This document shows, one piece after another, positions 9,057-21,165 of a stretch of DNA of 42,117 bases. Origin of the DNA: Thiomicrorhabdus heinhorstiae (GTDB taxonomy: Bacteria; Pseudomonadota; Gammaproteobacteria; Thiomicrospirales; Thiomicrospiraceae). The notes beneath the pieces are model-generated. The model made no database searches. It was not told the origin of the DNA and saw nothing but the letters and a program-made list of their open reading frames with translations. The DNA lies in NCBI RefSeq assembly GCF_013391765.2, contig NZ_JACBGI020000022.1, forward strand, positions 1 through 42,117, given 5' to 3'. Made by a program: the position numbers and the translations under genes. Each line of letters begins with the position of its first letter. Positions within the stretch are counted from its first letter, which is position 1.

Positions 9057-9851
9057 ATGCATATTTCTCTTAGCGCACTTTTCGGATTTATTCTCGGGCT
9101 AGGGTTATTTGCCACCGCGGTTTTCTTCAACACCAGTAACTATCTAATGTTCTTCAGCCTATCGAGTCTTTTGATGGTGATCGGCGGAACCGTCGCGGCG
9201 GCGATGATCTCCTACGACGGGCGCTACGTTATTCTGGCGTTCGAAGAGATTTTATTCACTTTGACAACCGCAAAAGTCAATCCGGTGAAATTGTACGAAG
9301 ACGTCGGTACCTTGATCGACTGGGCCAAAATTGTCCGCAGTCAGGGCTTGGTACAGCTGGAAAAAAAGATCGACAAACCGGAAGACGGTTTAAGCTTTTT
9401 AAATCAGTCTTTTATGTTTCTGCTCACCGGTTACAAGGGAACCCAGCTATACCGTTTATTACAGCATTCAAGAGAATCGATCTACGAAAGCAATATGCGC
9501 CCGGCAAAAGTTTTGCAAACCATGGCTTCGACTGCGCCGGCATTCGGCATGGTCGGTACACTGGTCGGGCTGATTATTATGCTTAACAGCATGGAAGGCG
9601 ATCCAACCAAAATCGGCAGCGGTCTCGCCGTCGCGCTTTTGACAACTCTATACGGAGTGCTGATGGCTCAGCTGATACTCAAACCGGCCGCGCGCAAGCT
9701 GGAGTACAAACAGGATCTCGAGGCCCAGCGCAATCAGATATTGGCTGAAGGTATCGTACTGCTGTCCAAAGGAGCTTCGCCTTCTCTGATCGAAGACACC
9801 ATGAACTCCTACCTTCATCCAAAATATCAATTTCGCCGAGCGGATCGCTAG
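9057..9851 (+). CDS. motA: flagellar motor stator protein, MotA/PomA family
   Basis: This is the inner-membrane stator subunit that couples ion flow to flagellar rotation, forming an A5B2 complex with MotB. The 264-residue product has two N-terminal membrane segments (about 1-25 and 28-52), a cytoplasmic loop with charged residues that would contact FliG, and two more membrane segments. The latter include TAPAFGMVGTLVGLIIML (about 160-177), the family signature around the ion channel. MotB follows after 3 bases, so the pair is co-transcribed. Length and N-terminus resemble PomA, but the sequence alone does not decide between proton and sodium coupling. No other flagellar gene is nearby. Confidence 0.9.
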   Translation: MHISLSALFGFILGLGLFATAVFFNTSNYLMFFSLSSLLMVIGGTVAAAMISYDGRYVILAFEEILFTLTTAKVNPVKLYEDVGTLIDWAKIVRSQGLVQLEKKIDKPEDGLSFLNQSFMFLLTGYKGTQLYRLLQHSRESIYESNMRPAKVLQTMASTAPAFGMVGTLVGLIIMLNSMEGDPTKIGSGLAVALLTTLYGVLMAQLILKPAARKLEYKQDLEAQRNQILAEGIVLLSKGASPSLIEDTMNSYLHPKYQFRRADR

Positions 9852-9854
9852 GTT

Positions 9855-10550
9855 ATGGCCATGAATGATAACAGCAAAGAGAACAAACTCGGCAAACCGA
9901 GCGAAGAAGAATCCGATGAATGGATGGTGACCTATGCCGACGCCATGACGCTGGTACTGGGCTTTTTCGTTCTGATACTGTCGATGTCGGTTATCCAGCA
10001 GAGCAAATTCGAAGTGATCTCGAAAGGGATTGACGAAGGCCTGCTCAAAAAACAACCGACCGCACAACTCAGTCCGCTGGCTGACCTGCACAAAAATTTG
10101 TCCGACACTTTGGTCGAGCATCAGATGATTCCCGACGAAGCGATTGAATCGGGAGAAAATTACCTGAAGATCGATCTGCCGGGAAGAATTTTATTTGCCA
10201 CCGCCTCGGCGGATTTAAACCCGAAATCACTGGAACTGGTTGAAGAGATTGCCAAAAAAATCAAAAATTTTCCGCTGGACAATTTCGACGTCGAAATCGA
10301 AGGCCACACCGACAATGTACCGATCCATTGCGAGCGCTTCGCTTCCAACTGGGAGTTATCCTCCAGCCGGGCGATCAGCGTCCTGCAAGTGTTTCTCGAT
10401 GCCGGCTGGGACAAGCATAAATTAAAAGCGATCGGCTATGCCGACAGTTTTCCGAAAGTTGCCAATCTCGATGAACAAGGGCACGCCATTCCGGAAAATC
10501 AGCAACAGAACCGCCGGGTCGAGATAAAAATCAGCAAAAAGTACATCTAA
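9855..10550 (+). CDS. motB: flagellar motor stator protein, MotB/PomB family
   Basis: MotB anchors the stator to peptidoglycan and supplies the channel aspartate. The 231-residue product begins with a short charged cytoplasmic tail, then one membrane segment containing TYADAMTLVLGFFVLILSMS, with the ion-binding Asp29. The periplasmic OmpA-type peptidoglycan-binding domain spans about 105-229. It contains GHTDNVPI (Asp153), SSSRAISV (Arg172) and NRRVEIKIS. It is rather short for the family because the linker between the membrane segment and the OmpA domain is compact. The start could be ATG 9855 or ATG 9861. It converges with rlmH, leaving a 21-base gap. Confidence 0.9.
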   Translation: MAMNDNSKENKLGKPSEEESDEWMVTYADAMTLVLGFFVLILSMSVIQQSKFEVISKGIDEGLLKKQPTAQLSPLADLHKNLSDTLVEHQMIPDEAIESGENYLKIDLPGRILFATASADLNPKSLELVEEIAKKIKNFPLDNFDVEIEGHTDNVPIHCERFASNWELSSSRAISVLQVFLDAGWDKHKLKAIGYADSFPKVANLDEQGHAIPENQQQNRRVEIKISKKYI

Positions 10551-10571
10551 TCCAAAAGCCGAAGGCAAGGA

Positions 10572-11042
10572 TCACTCTCTGTGATACGGGTGATTCTGAA
10601 TGACCGACCAGGCTCGATATAACTGCTCGGCTACCAGAATCCGCACCATAGGATGCGGCAGAGTCAATTTAGACAAACCCCACTTCCATTGCGCCTGTTG
10701 CAGAATCAAAACATCCAAACCATCCGGCCCGCCGACAATCAAAGCAATATCCTGCCCACCCCCGAGCCAGCCTTCCATCTGCTCGGCAAGCTGCAAAGTC
10801 GTAACCTGCTTGCCGTGCTCGTCCAGAACCATCATCCGAGCACCCTTCGGGACGGCAGCAAGAATCCGTTTGGCCTCATCCGCTTTATACTGTTCGACCG
10901 AGCCGGTTTTTCCACGCGGAGCCATCGGCAATTCAATCAGATTCAAACTGCACGCTTTCGGCATGCGTTTGGCGTACTCCTGATAACCGTCTTGAACCCA
11001 TTTGGGCATTTTTTGCCCGACGGTAATGAAGTGGATAATCAT
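10572..11042 (-). CDS. rlmH: 23S rRNA pseudouridine-1915 N3-methyltransferase
   Basis: RlmH is a SPOUT-class methyltransferase that modifies pseudouridine 1915 in helix 69 of 23S rRNA on assembled 70S ribosomes. The 156-residue product matches the family length. The knotted SAM site is visible as IALIVGGPDGL (about 100-110), followed by LPHPMVRILVAEQLYRAW and the terminal NHPYHRE signature. Its start overlaps the rsfS stop by 4 bases (ATGA), so translation is coupled. The rsfS-rlmH pairing is conserved across proteobacteria. Confidence 0.96.
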   Translation of the reverse strand: MIIHFITVGQKMPKWVQDGYQEYAKRMPKACSLNLIELPMAPRGKTGSVEQYKADEAKRILAAVPKGARMMVLDEHGKQVTTLQLAEQMEGWLGGGQDIALIVGGPDGLDVLILQQAQWKWGLSKLTLPHPMVRILVAEQLYRAWSVIQNHPYHRE

Positions 11043-11416
11043 GAGGCTTGATCGGAATCCTCAGACTTATTGAAACGCGTGGTTTGTGATTTGATGTCCC
11101 ATAGTTTTTCCAAAGCGTAGTGCGCGCGCGCTGCTTCGGTCATAACATGCACAATAGCATCGCCAAGATCGACCAACACCCAATCCGGTTGCGGCCCTGA
11201 CTCTACACCCAAAGGCGGTTCGCCGATCTCTTTAAATGCCTGCTCCAAATGCGAGCCCAATGCTCGAACATGGGTGGTCGAAGTTCCGGTTGCAATGACC
11301 ATCAAATCGGCAAAACTGCTGATTCCAGCGATATCGATCACCTGAATGTCGCGCGCCTTACCGTCATCCAATGTCTTGACGATTAACTCTTCGGTCGCTT
11401 TCAAATCCAAACTCAT
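11039..11416 (-). CDS. rsfS: ribosomal silencing factor RsfS
   Basis: RsfS binds L14 on the 50S subunit and blocks joining to 30S under starvation. The 125-residue product shows the family core: KARDIQVIDI, SSFADLMVIATGTSTTHVRAL, then a segment ending in DWVLVDLGDAIVHVMT. It sits between nadD and rlmH, overlapping rlmH by 4 bases and separated from nadD by 90 bases, as in many gammaproteobacteria. Confidence 0.95.
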   Translation of the reverse strand: MSLDLKATEELIVKTLDDGKARDIQVIDIAGISSFADLMVIATGTSTTHVRALGSHLEQAFKEIGEPPLGVESGPQPDWVLVDLGDAIVHVMTEAARAHYALEKLWDIKSQTTRFNKSEDSDQAS

Positions 11417-11506
11417 TTCGGTTTTTTCTCCTCAGCCTTATCGGCCTTTCTATCGAAGCTTATCGCTAAGTCGATATTAACAATGTCGCCTACAGTCCTT
11501 TTTGAC

Positions 11507-12133
11507 CTAAAACGACGAATAAAGTTGATGGTCGCGAATATAAGCGGCCACACCCTCCGGCAGCAAATAATCCACCGGCTCTCCGGCAGACAGACACTGA
11601 CGGATAAAAGTCGAACTGATGTCCAGTTGAGTCACCCCCAGATCAATTATCTGTCCATGGGGCTCGGTAAATTCCGCCACCGCATAGTCTCGAAAAATTT
11701 TCCCTGCCTCTCCGTCTTGAGGTGGCAGTTCGCCCGGACGATGCATAACAACCAGATTCGCCAGCTGCAGAATCCGCTGCCACTGATGCCATGACGAGAA
11801 CTTGGCAAAGGCATCACTGCCGAGAATCAGCACCAGACTGTCTTCTGGAAATTTCTGCGCCAGACTGTCCAGCGTCATCACCATATATGACGGCCCGTCG
11901 CGCTCAATCTCGATCCGGTCGAGCACAAATTTTTCCTGCGCGCCGATAGCCAGCTCAATCATCCTGCAGCGTGCCTCGGCATCCACATTGGGTGTATCGC
12001 GATGCACCGGCTGGGCGCAAGGAATGAAACGCACCTGATCCAGATTCAAACGCGTCATTACTTCCAAAACAGGTCGCAAATGCCCGAAATGAATCGGATC
12101 GAAGGTTCCGCCATTAATACCGATCAGCCGCAT
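11507..12133 (-). CDS. nadD: nicotinate-nucleotide adenylyltransferase
   Basis: NadD adenylylates nicotinate mononucleotide to deamido-NAD in NAD synthesis. The nucleotidyltransferase motif GGTFDPIHFGH lies at residues 8-18 and the ISSTFIRQ substrate motif is near the C-terminus. I chose the ATG at 12133 (208 residues, MRLIGINGG), which lies 7 bases after the proA stop. An in-frame GTG at 12163 would overlap proA and add ten residues not typical of the family. It sits in the proA-nadD-rsfS-rlmH run. Confidence 0.94.
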   Translation of the reverse strand: MRLIGINGGTFDPIHFGHLRPVLEVMTRLNLDQVRFIPCAQPVHRDTPNVDAEARCRMIELAIGAQEKFVLDRIEIERDGPSYMVMTLDSLAQKFPEDSLVLILGSDAFAKFSSWHQWQRILQLANLVVMHRPGELPPQDGEAGKIFRDYAVAEFTEPHGQIIDLGVTQLDISSTFIRQCLSAGEPVDYLLPEGVAAYIRDHQLYSSF

Positions 12134-12140
12134 GCCCAGC

Positions 12141-13394
12141 CTATTCTCGGATATTTCCGTCACCGAGAACGATGTACTTCTGCGAGGTCAACCCCTGCAA
12201 TCCGACCGGCCCGCGGGCATGAAATTTATCAGTACTGATACCGATTTCAGCTCCCAGACCGTATTCAAAACCGTCGGCAAAACGCGTCGAAGCATTCACC
12301 ATAACCGAACTGGAGTCGACCTCCGTCAGGAAACGGCGTGCAGTGGTAATATTTTCGCTGATGATCGACTCGGTGTGCCCGGAGCTATATTGCGCGATAT
12401 GCGCCATGGCTTCGTCGACATCTTTGACCACACGGATCGACAAAATCGGCGCGAGATATTCGGTTGCCCAATCCTCTTCGGTCGCCTCTTTGATATCGAT
12501 CCACTGACGCGTTTGCTCGCAACCACGCAGTTCGACGCCTTCCTGAACATAGAGCCCGGCCAGCTTCGGTAAAACCTTAGGTGCCTGGGATTCGGCAACC
12601 AACAGTGTTTCCATCGCATTACACACGCCGTATCGGTGCGTCTTTGCATTGAACGCCACCTTCACCGCTTTGTCGAAATCGGCGTCATCATCAATATACA
12701 CATGGCAGATACCATCCAGATGCTTTATCACCGGAACACGGGCATCGGCACTGATGCGCTCGATCAGCCCTTTTCCGCCGCGAGGAATAATAACGTCTAC
12801 ATAGGCCGGCATAGCGATCAACTCGCCGACTGCTGCCCGATCCGTGGTCTCGACAACCTGTACCGCAGCCTGCGGCAATCCCGCCTGCTCCAGTCCGGTT
12901 TGAATTGCACTTGCCAGAGCACGGTTTGAATAAGCCGCTTCCGAACCGCCACGCAAAATCGCCGCATTACCGGATTTCAAACACAAAGCCGCGGCATCGA
13001 CAGTTACATTCGGACGCGATTCGTAAATAATCCCGACCACGCCTAAAGGCACACGCATCTTGCCGACCTGAATACCGGAAGGACGATAGCTCATTTCGGA
13101 AATTTCTCCGACAGGATCCTGCAAAGACGCAACCTGACGCAGCCCCTCGATCATGCCGTCGATGACTTTGTCGGATAGTGCAAGGCGGTCCAGCATGGCC
13201 GCATCCAAACCGTTGGTTTTTCCTTGCTCAAGGTCTTTGGCATTTTCCTGTTTTAACCGTTCTCTTTGGGCGTCAAGCTGCTCGGCAATCGCCAGAAGAG
13301 CACGATTCTTTACTTGTGTATCGGCTCTCAGTAAGGCTCGCGAGGCTTGACGAGCCTGCTGCCCCAAAGTCTCCATATAGGCTTTAATATCCAT
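12141..13394 (-). CDS. proA: gamma-glutamyl phosphate reductase
   Basis: ProA reduces gamma-glutamyl phosphate to glutamate-5-semialdehyde with NADPH in proline synthesis. The 417-residue product is the usual length. The aldehyde-dehydrogenase-like fold is recognisable from [16 protein letters not shown] (about 120-135), [14 protein letters not shown] and the catalytic cysteine Cys258 in [12 protein letters not shown]. It stands between holA and nadD, where enterobacteria lack it, whereas several other gammaproteobacteria keep proA beside nadD. proB is not in the window. Confidence 0.96.
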   Translation of the reverse strand: MDIKAYMETLGQQARQASRALLRADTQVKNRALLAIAEQLDAQRERLKQENAKDLEQGKTNGLDAAMLDRLALSDKVIDGMIEGLRQVASLQDPVGEISEMSYRPSGIQVGKMRVPLGVVGIIYESRPNVTVDAAALCLKSGNAAILRGGSEAAYSNRALASAIQTGLEQAGLPQAAVQVVETTDRAAVGELIAMPAYVDVIIPRGGKGLIERISADARVPVIKHLDGICHVYIDDDADFDKAVKVAFNAKTHRYGVCNAMETLLVAESQAPKVLPKLAGLYVQEGVELRGCEQTRQWIDIKEATEEDWATEYLAPILSIRVVKDVDEAMAHIAQYSSGHTESIISENITTARRFLTEVDSSSVMVNASTRFADGFEYGLGAEIGISTDKFHARGPVGLQGLTSQKYIVLGDGNIRE

Positions 13395-13426
13395 TTTTAT
13401 CTTATTCTCCGTCTTATTCGCATCTC

Positions 13427-14455
13427 TCAGGACGCCATGGCCACAACCAGATCGTCAAGAGTCGACCAGATTTCCTGGTCATGCAAAATAGGCTGTATGC
13501 CTTTAATTCTTAAATCGGCCTGCAAAGCGGAACCCAATAATTTTTGCCAGTGTCCAAGATCTCCGCGACCTACCGCTGCACGATACTCACCCTGTCGCGA
13601 GGACCAGATCCTGCACTGCTTAAATGCCTGCGGCAACGCAATCTGCCGGCAAAGCTGTGTCAGCTCGACCAACTGACGCAGTTCTTTGCTCAACAACCAC
13701 AAAATAATGGCTGCCTCGATGCCTTCCTGCCTGAGACGCTGCAGGATTTGCAAGCTCTCGTTCAACTGACCGTTCAGCACCGAACCGGCCAGAGCGAACA
13801 GCTGGTAGTGCGCCTGATCGACTACCGTCTGCGCGACAAAATCAACACTGATTTGCCCGGACGGCGGCGATAAAAGCGCAATCTTTTGCAATTCCTGATC
13901 TGCCGCCAACAGATTACCCTCGGTCCGTTGGGCCAGCAGCGCTGCCGCTTCGGAATCCAGCTGCAACCCTAAAGAAGCTCCGCGATCCTGGCACCATTTC
14001 GGTAATGCCGCAATCGGAACCGGCTTAGCCTGTACGACCAAACCTTTCGCTTCAATCGCTGCAACCCACTTAGCCTTAAGCTGTTTACTGTCCAAGCGCT
14101 CGCATTGCACGATCAATACCGTTTCCGGTACCGGTCCGGTTTCATATTCGCCCCAGGAACAGATGAAATCACTCCCCTCTTTTCCCGGATTGCCTTTCGG
14201 CATATTCAATTGCAAATAACGCTGTTCGGAAAACAGTGAACCGGAAGCGGTTTCCATTTGCAAAGCGCGCCAGTCAAAACCGGCATCCACCTCATAAACA
14301 TCGGAGCCGATATAACCGTACTGGACTAATTTCTGGCGCAGGGCATCACTGCAATCCCGCAAAAAAAGCGGTTCTTCACCATAGATCAGATAGACCGGCT
14401 TGACCTCGAATTGAGGAGAAACAATCTGGTTCAGAAACGCACTTGCCAGAATCAC
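13427..14455 (-). CDS. holA: DNA polymerase III subunit delta
   Basis: HolA is the clamp-loader wrench subunit that opens the beta sliding clamp. The 342-residue product matches the family in length. Its N-terminus contains [22 protein letters not shown], and [22 protein letters not shown] follows near residue 113. The central domain has [22 protein letters not shown]. The C-terminal collar is helical. Its start overlaps the lptE stop by 4 bases, the order lptE-holA seen in E. coli. Confidence 0.93.
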   Translation of the reverse strand: MILASAFLNQIVSPQFEVKPVYLIYGEEPLFLRDCSDALRQKLVQYGYIGSDVYEVDAGFDWRALQMETASGSLFSEQRYLQLNMPKGNPGKEGSDFICSWGEYETGPVPETVLIVQCERLDSKQLKAKWVAAIEAKGLVVQAKPVPIAALPKWCQDRGASLGLQLDSEAAALLAQRTEGNLLAADQELQKIALLSPPSGQISVDFVAQTVVDQAHYQLFALAGSVLNGQLNESLQILQRLRQEGIEAAIILWLLSKELRQLVELTQLCRQIALPQAFKQCRIWSSRQGEYRAAVGRGDLGHWQKLLGSALQADLRIKGIQPILHDQEIWSTLDDLVVAMAS

Positions 14456-15003
14456 TGAGTGGAACCGCCTTTCAGTGTATTGAGATAAGCGCTGTAATCG
14501 GCATGAATCTTAAACAGCAGCTTATCGGCCAGGGTTTTCGACATCTGTTCTCTCAGGCTCTTCAACTCCGCCTCGGAAGCTAAAACCGCATCCGGCTGTA
14601 GTTGTCGATCCCTCTGAACCAGCAAACGCCCGGCACTAAGCAAGCGATCATTATTTTCGGCATACAGGCTGTATGCAACCGACAAAGTGAGCAGCTCAGC
14701 TGTGGTATCACCCTGTCCCGAACGCGCCGTTCTGCGCTGAGTAAATTCCGCCTGTCCGAGCGAAACCGTCACTTGGGCATCTTTGAGCGATTTGGCCAGC
14801 TGGATACCGCCGTCCGGCCAATAACTGAGTATCGCGCGGCGCAAGTCGTAATCGAGATTATCAAGCTCTTCGACATACACCTTCTGCAAAACGCCGGTCT
14901 GAGCGCCGGTTCCGCGCAGTTGAAAACTACATGCACTCAGCAATGCGGCCCATACGAGAATGAACCCAAACCGATACCAGCGGATTGATCCTTGTGTCGT
15001 CAT
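14452..15003 (-). CDS. lptE: LPS-assembly lipoprotein LptE
   Basis: LptE is the outer-membrane lipoprotein that plugs LptD and helps insert lipopolysaccharide. I place the start at ATG 15003 (183 residues), since GGAGG lies 11 bases upstream; a GTG immediately before (15006) is equally possible, whereas a TTG at 15021 would overlap that ribosome-binding site. The signal peptide ends in the lipobox LLSAC with Cys25, followed by SFQLRGTG, a typical LptE beginning. It lies 35 bases after leuS and overlaps holA by 4 bases. Its maturation would need LspA and Lnt, both encoded in this window. Confidence 0.88.
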   Translation of the reverse strand: MTTQGSIRWYRFGFILVWAALLSACSFQLRGTGAQTGVLQKVYVEELDNLDYDLRRAILSYWPDGGIQLAKSLKDAQVTVSLGQAEFTQRRTARSGQGDTTAELLTLSVAYSLYAENNDRLLSAGRLLVQRDRQLQPDAVLASEAELKSLREQMSKTLADKLLFKIHADYSAYLNTLKGGSTQ

Positions 15004-15038
15004 CACAGCTATTACCTCCAACTAAACGCCACTTTACC

Positions 15039-17690
<2,652 letters not shown>

Positions 17691-17862
17691 TTAGTCGAAT
17701 TATTTTGTCGTCCGATTGCAAAAACTTGTTATCAAAAATAAATAAGTTCAATATTATACAAAATAAAATCCTGTTTTATCGCCGTGAAATTCATGCATTT
17801 CAACCATCGGATTTCCCGAGAATAAACCCGGCGCCAAAACATCAAAAACGGAGACTTCACTC

Positions 17863-18255
17863 ATGAACCGAAATAAAATGCTTCACGCCTACCGAACTTT
17901 ATTGAATCATGCCAAAGAGACGCTCTTCTCCGCCGAGCAGAAAACCTGGCAACTGCTTGGTCAGGCGGTTGAAAAAGCCGAACAGGCGGACCACGATCTG
18001 GCGGAATTATCCGCGCGTGAGTTCGAGCAAGTGCAAAAAGATGTCCACGCCGATCTGATGCAGACCGCAGAATATCTGGCCGAAGTGGAACAAGGAATAG
18101 ACGAGTTTCTGGAGATGGACCTACCGATCCTGGAAAAAATCTTGATCGACAAGGCACTAAGTCTGGCCGATCCGACCGAGATCACGGTATTAAGAATGCG
18201 TTTGGCAGCGGCAATGGACGAGAAGCACCCAGCCTTTTCACACCCAAACCACTAA
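17863..18255 (+). CDS. YbeL-like (DUF1451-type) helical protein without zinc ribbon
   Basis: The 130-residue product is almost entirely charged alpha helix. Its pattern (AYRTLLNHAKETLFSAEQ, then a long acidic coiled region) resembles the N-terminal part of E. coli YbeL. E. coli ybeL also lies divergent from leuS, which supports the assignment. YbeL proteins usually end in a CxxC...CxxC zinc ribbon; here the reading frame stops after PAFSHPNH, and no cysteine pair appears in the bases that follow. The function of the family is not established. A hairpin at 18275-18307 may end the transcript. Confidence 0.6.
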   Translation: MNRNKMLHAYRTLLNHAKETLFSAEQKTWQLLGQAVEKAEQADHDLAELSAREFEQVQKDVHADLMQTAEYLAEVEQGIDEFLEMDLPILEKILIDKALSLADPTEITVLRMRLAAAMDEKHPAFSHPNH

Positions 18256-18274
18256 GCCCGAAAACAAGACAGAG

Positions 18275-18307
18275 TACCGCAAATCCTCTGAATGGCAATT
18301 TGCGGTA
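18275..18307. terminator. hairpin between convergent ybeL-like gene and lnt
   Basis: TACCGCAAAT / ATTTGCGGTA form a perfect 10-bp stem with a 13-base loop, 20 bases after the YbeL-like stop and 29 bases after the lnt stop. T-runs are weak on both sides (somewhat better on the minus strand), so it may be a bidirectional but leaky terminator. Confidence 0.5.
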
Positions 18308-18335
18308 TATCGTCAAAGCATGAAGTTATGACAAT

Positions 18336-19859
18336 CTAAGACTCTTGTTTAGCCTCAAGTCGCTTGCGCCATAGAAGAGCGAGAAGCATCAGTCCCAGAA
18401 TCGTCATGATCGGCCACCATTTCCATTGCGCGTAGAAAGTCATGCCGTCATACGGTTGGATCATGCCACGCAAAAAGCCCGTTTGATAGGCGGGAATCTG
18501 CTGCTTAATACGCCCTTTGACATCCACAATCGCCGTATAACCGGTATTAGTCGAGCGGGCAATTTCCCTTCCAAGCTCCAAAGCACGCATCTGCACATCC
18601 TGAAGCTGCTGGGCCGGCTCAAAAGTGTGGGCAAACCAGGCATCATTACTGACGGTAATCAGATATTTGGCCTCCGGCAATTGCCTGGCCAACTCTTCTC
18701 CGAACGCCATTTCAAAACAGATACTCAGACCGGCTTTCTGCCCGCCCAACTCCATTGGCTTCGGTTCGTCGTTTCCGGCAGTAAAAGTGGCATACGGAAT
18801 ATCAAACAGATGACTCAAAAATTTAAAAGCATCGTTAAAAGGAAAATACTCGCTAAACGGTACCAGGTGATGCTTGTAGTAGCGATCTTCCGGCTTATGT
18901 ACATTAATTAAAGCGTTGTAATAATCATTCGACTGCGGCGCACTGTCGATTACCCCAATTAAAACATCGGCATTCAGTATCTGCGCATCCTTAATAAAAC
19001 TGAAGAGCGCGCCTTTTTCGACAATCTTGTAATAGGCGGGAATGGCCGTTTCCGGCCAGACAATCACCTGGGCATCCAAGTTCAACCTGGTCATACCGAC
19101 ATAGGTTTTCAAGGTCGGCATAAACTCTTCCGCCAGCCATTTTCGCTCCTGCGGAACATTCCCCTGTAACAGTGCAATGTCTATCGGCTTGCCAAGCGGC
19201 TTAACCCATTGAACCTGCTGTAACGCCAGGCCGCCAAACCAGACAAGCCCCATCACCAACGCGCTGGTGACCCAAGCCTGCTTCTTGACCAACAGCAACA
19301 GCACCGACGCACTCATGGCAACAGCCAAACTGACTCCCCAGACACCAAGCAAGGGTGCATAGCCGTCAACCCATGTATGTAAATGACTGACTCCGACCAG
19401 CAAAAACGGATAACCGCCGAAGACGCTACCGCGCAGCAATTCACCAAGCATCCAGACCAGAGGAAAAACCAGCAGCAAATTCCAGTAAGTATCAGCGGTA
19501 CGTAACCGACACGCCAGCCACCCTGCAAGAGCGCTAAACAAGGCTAAATAAAAAACAAAACCGAAGGTCAAAATAACCGCCAGCGGCAGCCAAACACTGG
19601 AATAGAAATAAATACTGGAAAACAGCCAGCTAACTCCAAAACCGAACAGCCCCAAACCAAACCAGAGTCCGATTTTGAAACCTTGCCTCGGCGCGTCCGC
19701 TTTCAGCCACAACCAAAACAGACCCAGCAAAGAAAACAGCATCAAAGGCGATAAAAAGAAAGGAGCGAAAGACAAAACACCTAATCCACCCAACAACAGG
19801 GCAAAAAGATGAATTTTACCGGGAACAGCCAAATCCTTTATGGCGCGAAAGAATCTCAT
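18336..19859 (-). CDS. lnt: apolipoprotein N-acyltransferase
   Basis: Lnt N-acylates the terminal cysteine of lipoproteins in the inner membrane, the last step of their maturation. The 507-residue product has about six N-terminal membrane segments (to residue 210) and a periplasmic nitrilase-type domain. The catalytic triad is readable as Glu270 (VWPETAIPAYY), Lys329 (YYKHHLVPFSEYFPF) and Cys381 (GLSICFEMAFGEEL), followed by TVSNDAWF. A final membrane segment ends the protein. It lies downstream of corC, the usual order, but about 390 bases separate the two here, including a repeat element. Confidence 0.96.
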   Translation of the reverse strand: MRFFRAIKDLAVPGKIHLFALLLGGLGVLSFAPFFLSPLMLFSLLGLFWLWLKADAPRQGFKIGLWFGLGLFGFGVSWLFSSIYFYSSVWLPLAVILTFGFVFYLALFSALAGWLACRLRTADTYWNLLLVFPLVWMLGELLRGSVFGGYPFLLVGVSHLHTWVDGYAPLLGVWGVSLAVAMSASVLLLLVKKQAWVTSALVMGLVWFGGLALQQVQWVKPLGKPIDIALLQGNVPQERKWLAEEFMPTLKTYVGMTRLNLDAQVIVWPETAIPAYYKIVEKGALFSFIKDAQILNADVLIGVIDSAPQSNDYYNALINVHKPEDRYYKHHLVPFSEYFPFNDAFKFLSHLFDIPYATFTAGNDEPKPMELGGQKAGLSICFEMAFGEELARQLPEAKYLITVSNDAWFAHTFEPAQQLQDVQMRALELGREIARSTNTGYTAIVDVKGRIKQQIPAYQTGFLRGMIQPYDGMTFYAQWKWWPIMTILGLMLLALLWRKRLEAKQES

Positions 19860-19977
19860 ATTCAGTATCTCAACTTTACCTTCGACTTGTCATCAAAGGC
19901 CACAATTCATACCGTTTCGCATCAAGCGAACCAGTTCTGAAAGTTAAATTAATCTTTACGGCGCCCTGAAGACTAAA

Positions 19978-20043
19978 GCCGGTTGAAAATCCACATCCAC
20001 AATTAGGCAGCGACAGAATCAGATATGAATTTTCAACAGACCC
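19978..20043. repeat. MITE-like dispersed repeat, copy B (short)
   Basis: This approximately 66-base element lies in the 393-base lnt-corC spacer. On the minus strand it starts GGGTCTGTTGAAAATTC and continues to TGATTCTG; 25 of the first 30 bases equal the left end of copy A at 6463. Its other end (GCCGGTTGAAAAT) forms an imperfect inverted repeat with the first. It is about half the length of copy A, so it looks internally deleted or degenerate. I see no gene elsewhere in this spacer. Confidence 0.55.
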
Positions 20044-20193
20044 AAGTCGGAGCCACGATGTTTTAACAGATATAAACAAAGATTGCAAAACGGCTTACAG
20101 GAAGTTGGCGGGGAAATTTGAAATCAGCCTATAGCAAAGCCTGACAATAACACGGTGGGACGGAGAATATTATAGATGCAGATTTTTTTTAAA

Positions 20194-20220
20194 ATCCCGC
20201 TCACATATCGGAAACGGGAT
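20194..20220 (-). terminator. possible corC terminator
   Basis: ATCCCG / CGGGAT form a 6-bp stem with a 15-base loop, 33 bases after the corC stop on the minus strand. Only three T residues follow before an A-run, so this is a weak candidate. Confidence 0.3.
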
Positions 20221-20252
20221 CATAAAAATATGCAGACAGGAAAGTGAACAAA

Positions 20253-21113
20253 CTATCCGGCAACCGGCATTCCCTCTCCAGCTTCAACCCCATCCAAAGG
20301 ACGCACTTCGAGCAATTCCACTCGACGGTCGGAAGCTTTCAATACTTTGATATACAGGTTTTCATACTCGACTTCTTCCTCAACGCGAGGAACGTGCCCC
20401 AACTGCACCGCCAGAAAACCACCGATGGTTTCCGTGCTTTCATTCTCGATTTCGACATCAAAAAATTCACTAAATTCATCCAGCGGGGTAATCGCCTGCA
20501 CAGCATAAGATTCACCGGCACGTTTCTGAATATTGCTTAGCTCGTCTTCATCGTGCTCATCTTCAATGTCACCGACGATCTGTTCCAAGACATCTTCAAT
20601 CGTAATCAAACCAGCTAATTCGGCATATTCGTCGACCACCAGAGCCAAATGGTTTCGCGAAGTTTTGAAATCTCTCAGCAAGACATTCAAACGCTTGCTC
20701 TCCGGCACAAATTTCGGTTCGCGGTAAATTGCCTGCAGATCTTCTTTTGAGCTCAGCTCACCCTTTACCACCGCACGAAAAACGTCTTTTGCCAGCAAAA
20801 CACCGACAATTTTATTCTCTTCCATCACAGGGTAACGCGAATGCGAACTTTCCAGCATAGATTCCAGAATTTTTTCCAACGGTTCGGATGCATCGATCAG
20901 TTCAATTTGCGGCCGCGGGATCATAATATCTCGGGCACGCAATTCGGAAACATCCAGAACACCCTCAATCATCACGAGGGCATCATCATCTATCACACCC
21001 TGGGACTGCGCTTCTTTCAATACATCTACAAGATCTTCCCGACTCTCCGGTTCATCTGAAAATACCTTTCCAAGACGCTCTAACCACGAAGAGCCGCTAC
21101 TACTGTCACTCAT
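20253..21113 (-). CDS. corC: CorC/YbeX-family CBS-domain protein
   Basis: The 286-residue product has a short N-terminal stretch, two CBS domains (about 65-185) and a C-terminal CorC/HlyC domain (about 200-280) with GGFLAVQLGHVPRVEEEVEYENLYIKVL. The motif DIMIPRPQIELIDA marks the first CBS domain. It has no membrane segments, consistent with YbeX rather than the larger membrane-bound paralogues. E. coli CorC is linked to cobalt/magnesium handling and more recently to ribosome metabolism. The gene sits between ybeY and lnt, its canonical neighbours. Confidence 0.92.
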   Translation of the reverse strand: MSDSSSGSSWLERLGKVFSDEPESREDLVDVLKEAQSQGVIDDDALVMIEGVLDVSELRARDIMIPRPQIELIDASEPLEKILESMLESSHSRYPVMEENKIVGVLLAKDVFRAVVKGELSSKEDLQAIYREPKFVPESKRLNVLLRDFKTSRNHLALVVDEYAELAGLITIEDVLEQIVGDIEDEHDEDELSNIQKRAGESYAVQAITPLDEFSEFFDVEIENESTETIGGFLAVQLGHVPRVEEEVEYENLYIKVLKASDRRVELLEVRPLDGVEAGEGMPVAG

Positions 21114-21165
21114 TACCGTTATTTACCTCTAACTGGTCAAAAAACTCGGAGGTTCATGCGAGAAG

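Noticed and set aside
12134-12163. GTG start for nadD overlapping proA
   Set aside because: The ATG at 12133 gives the family-typical N-terminus and a normal 7-base intergenic gap.
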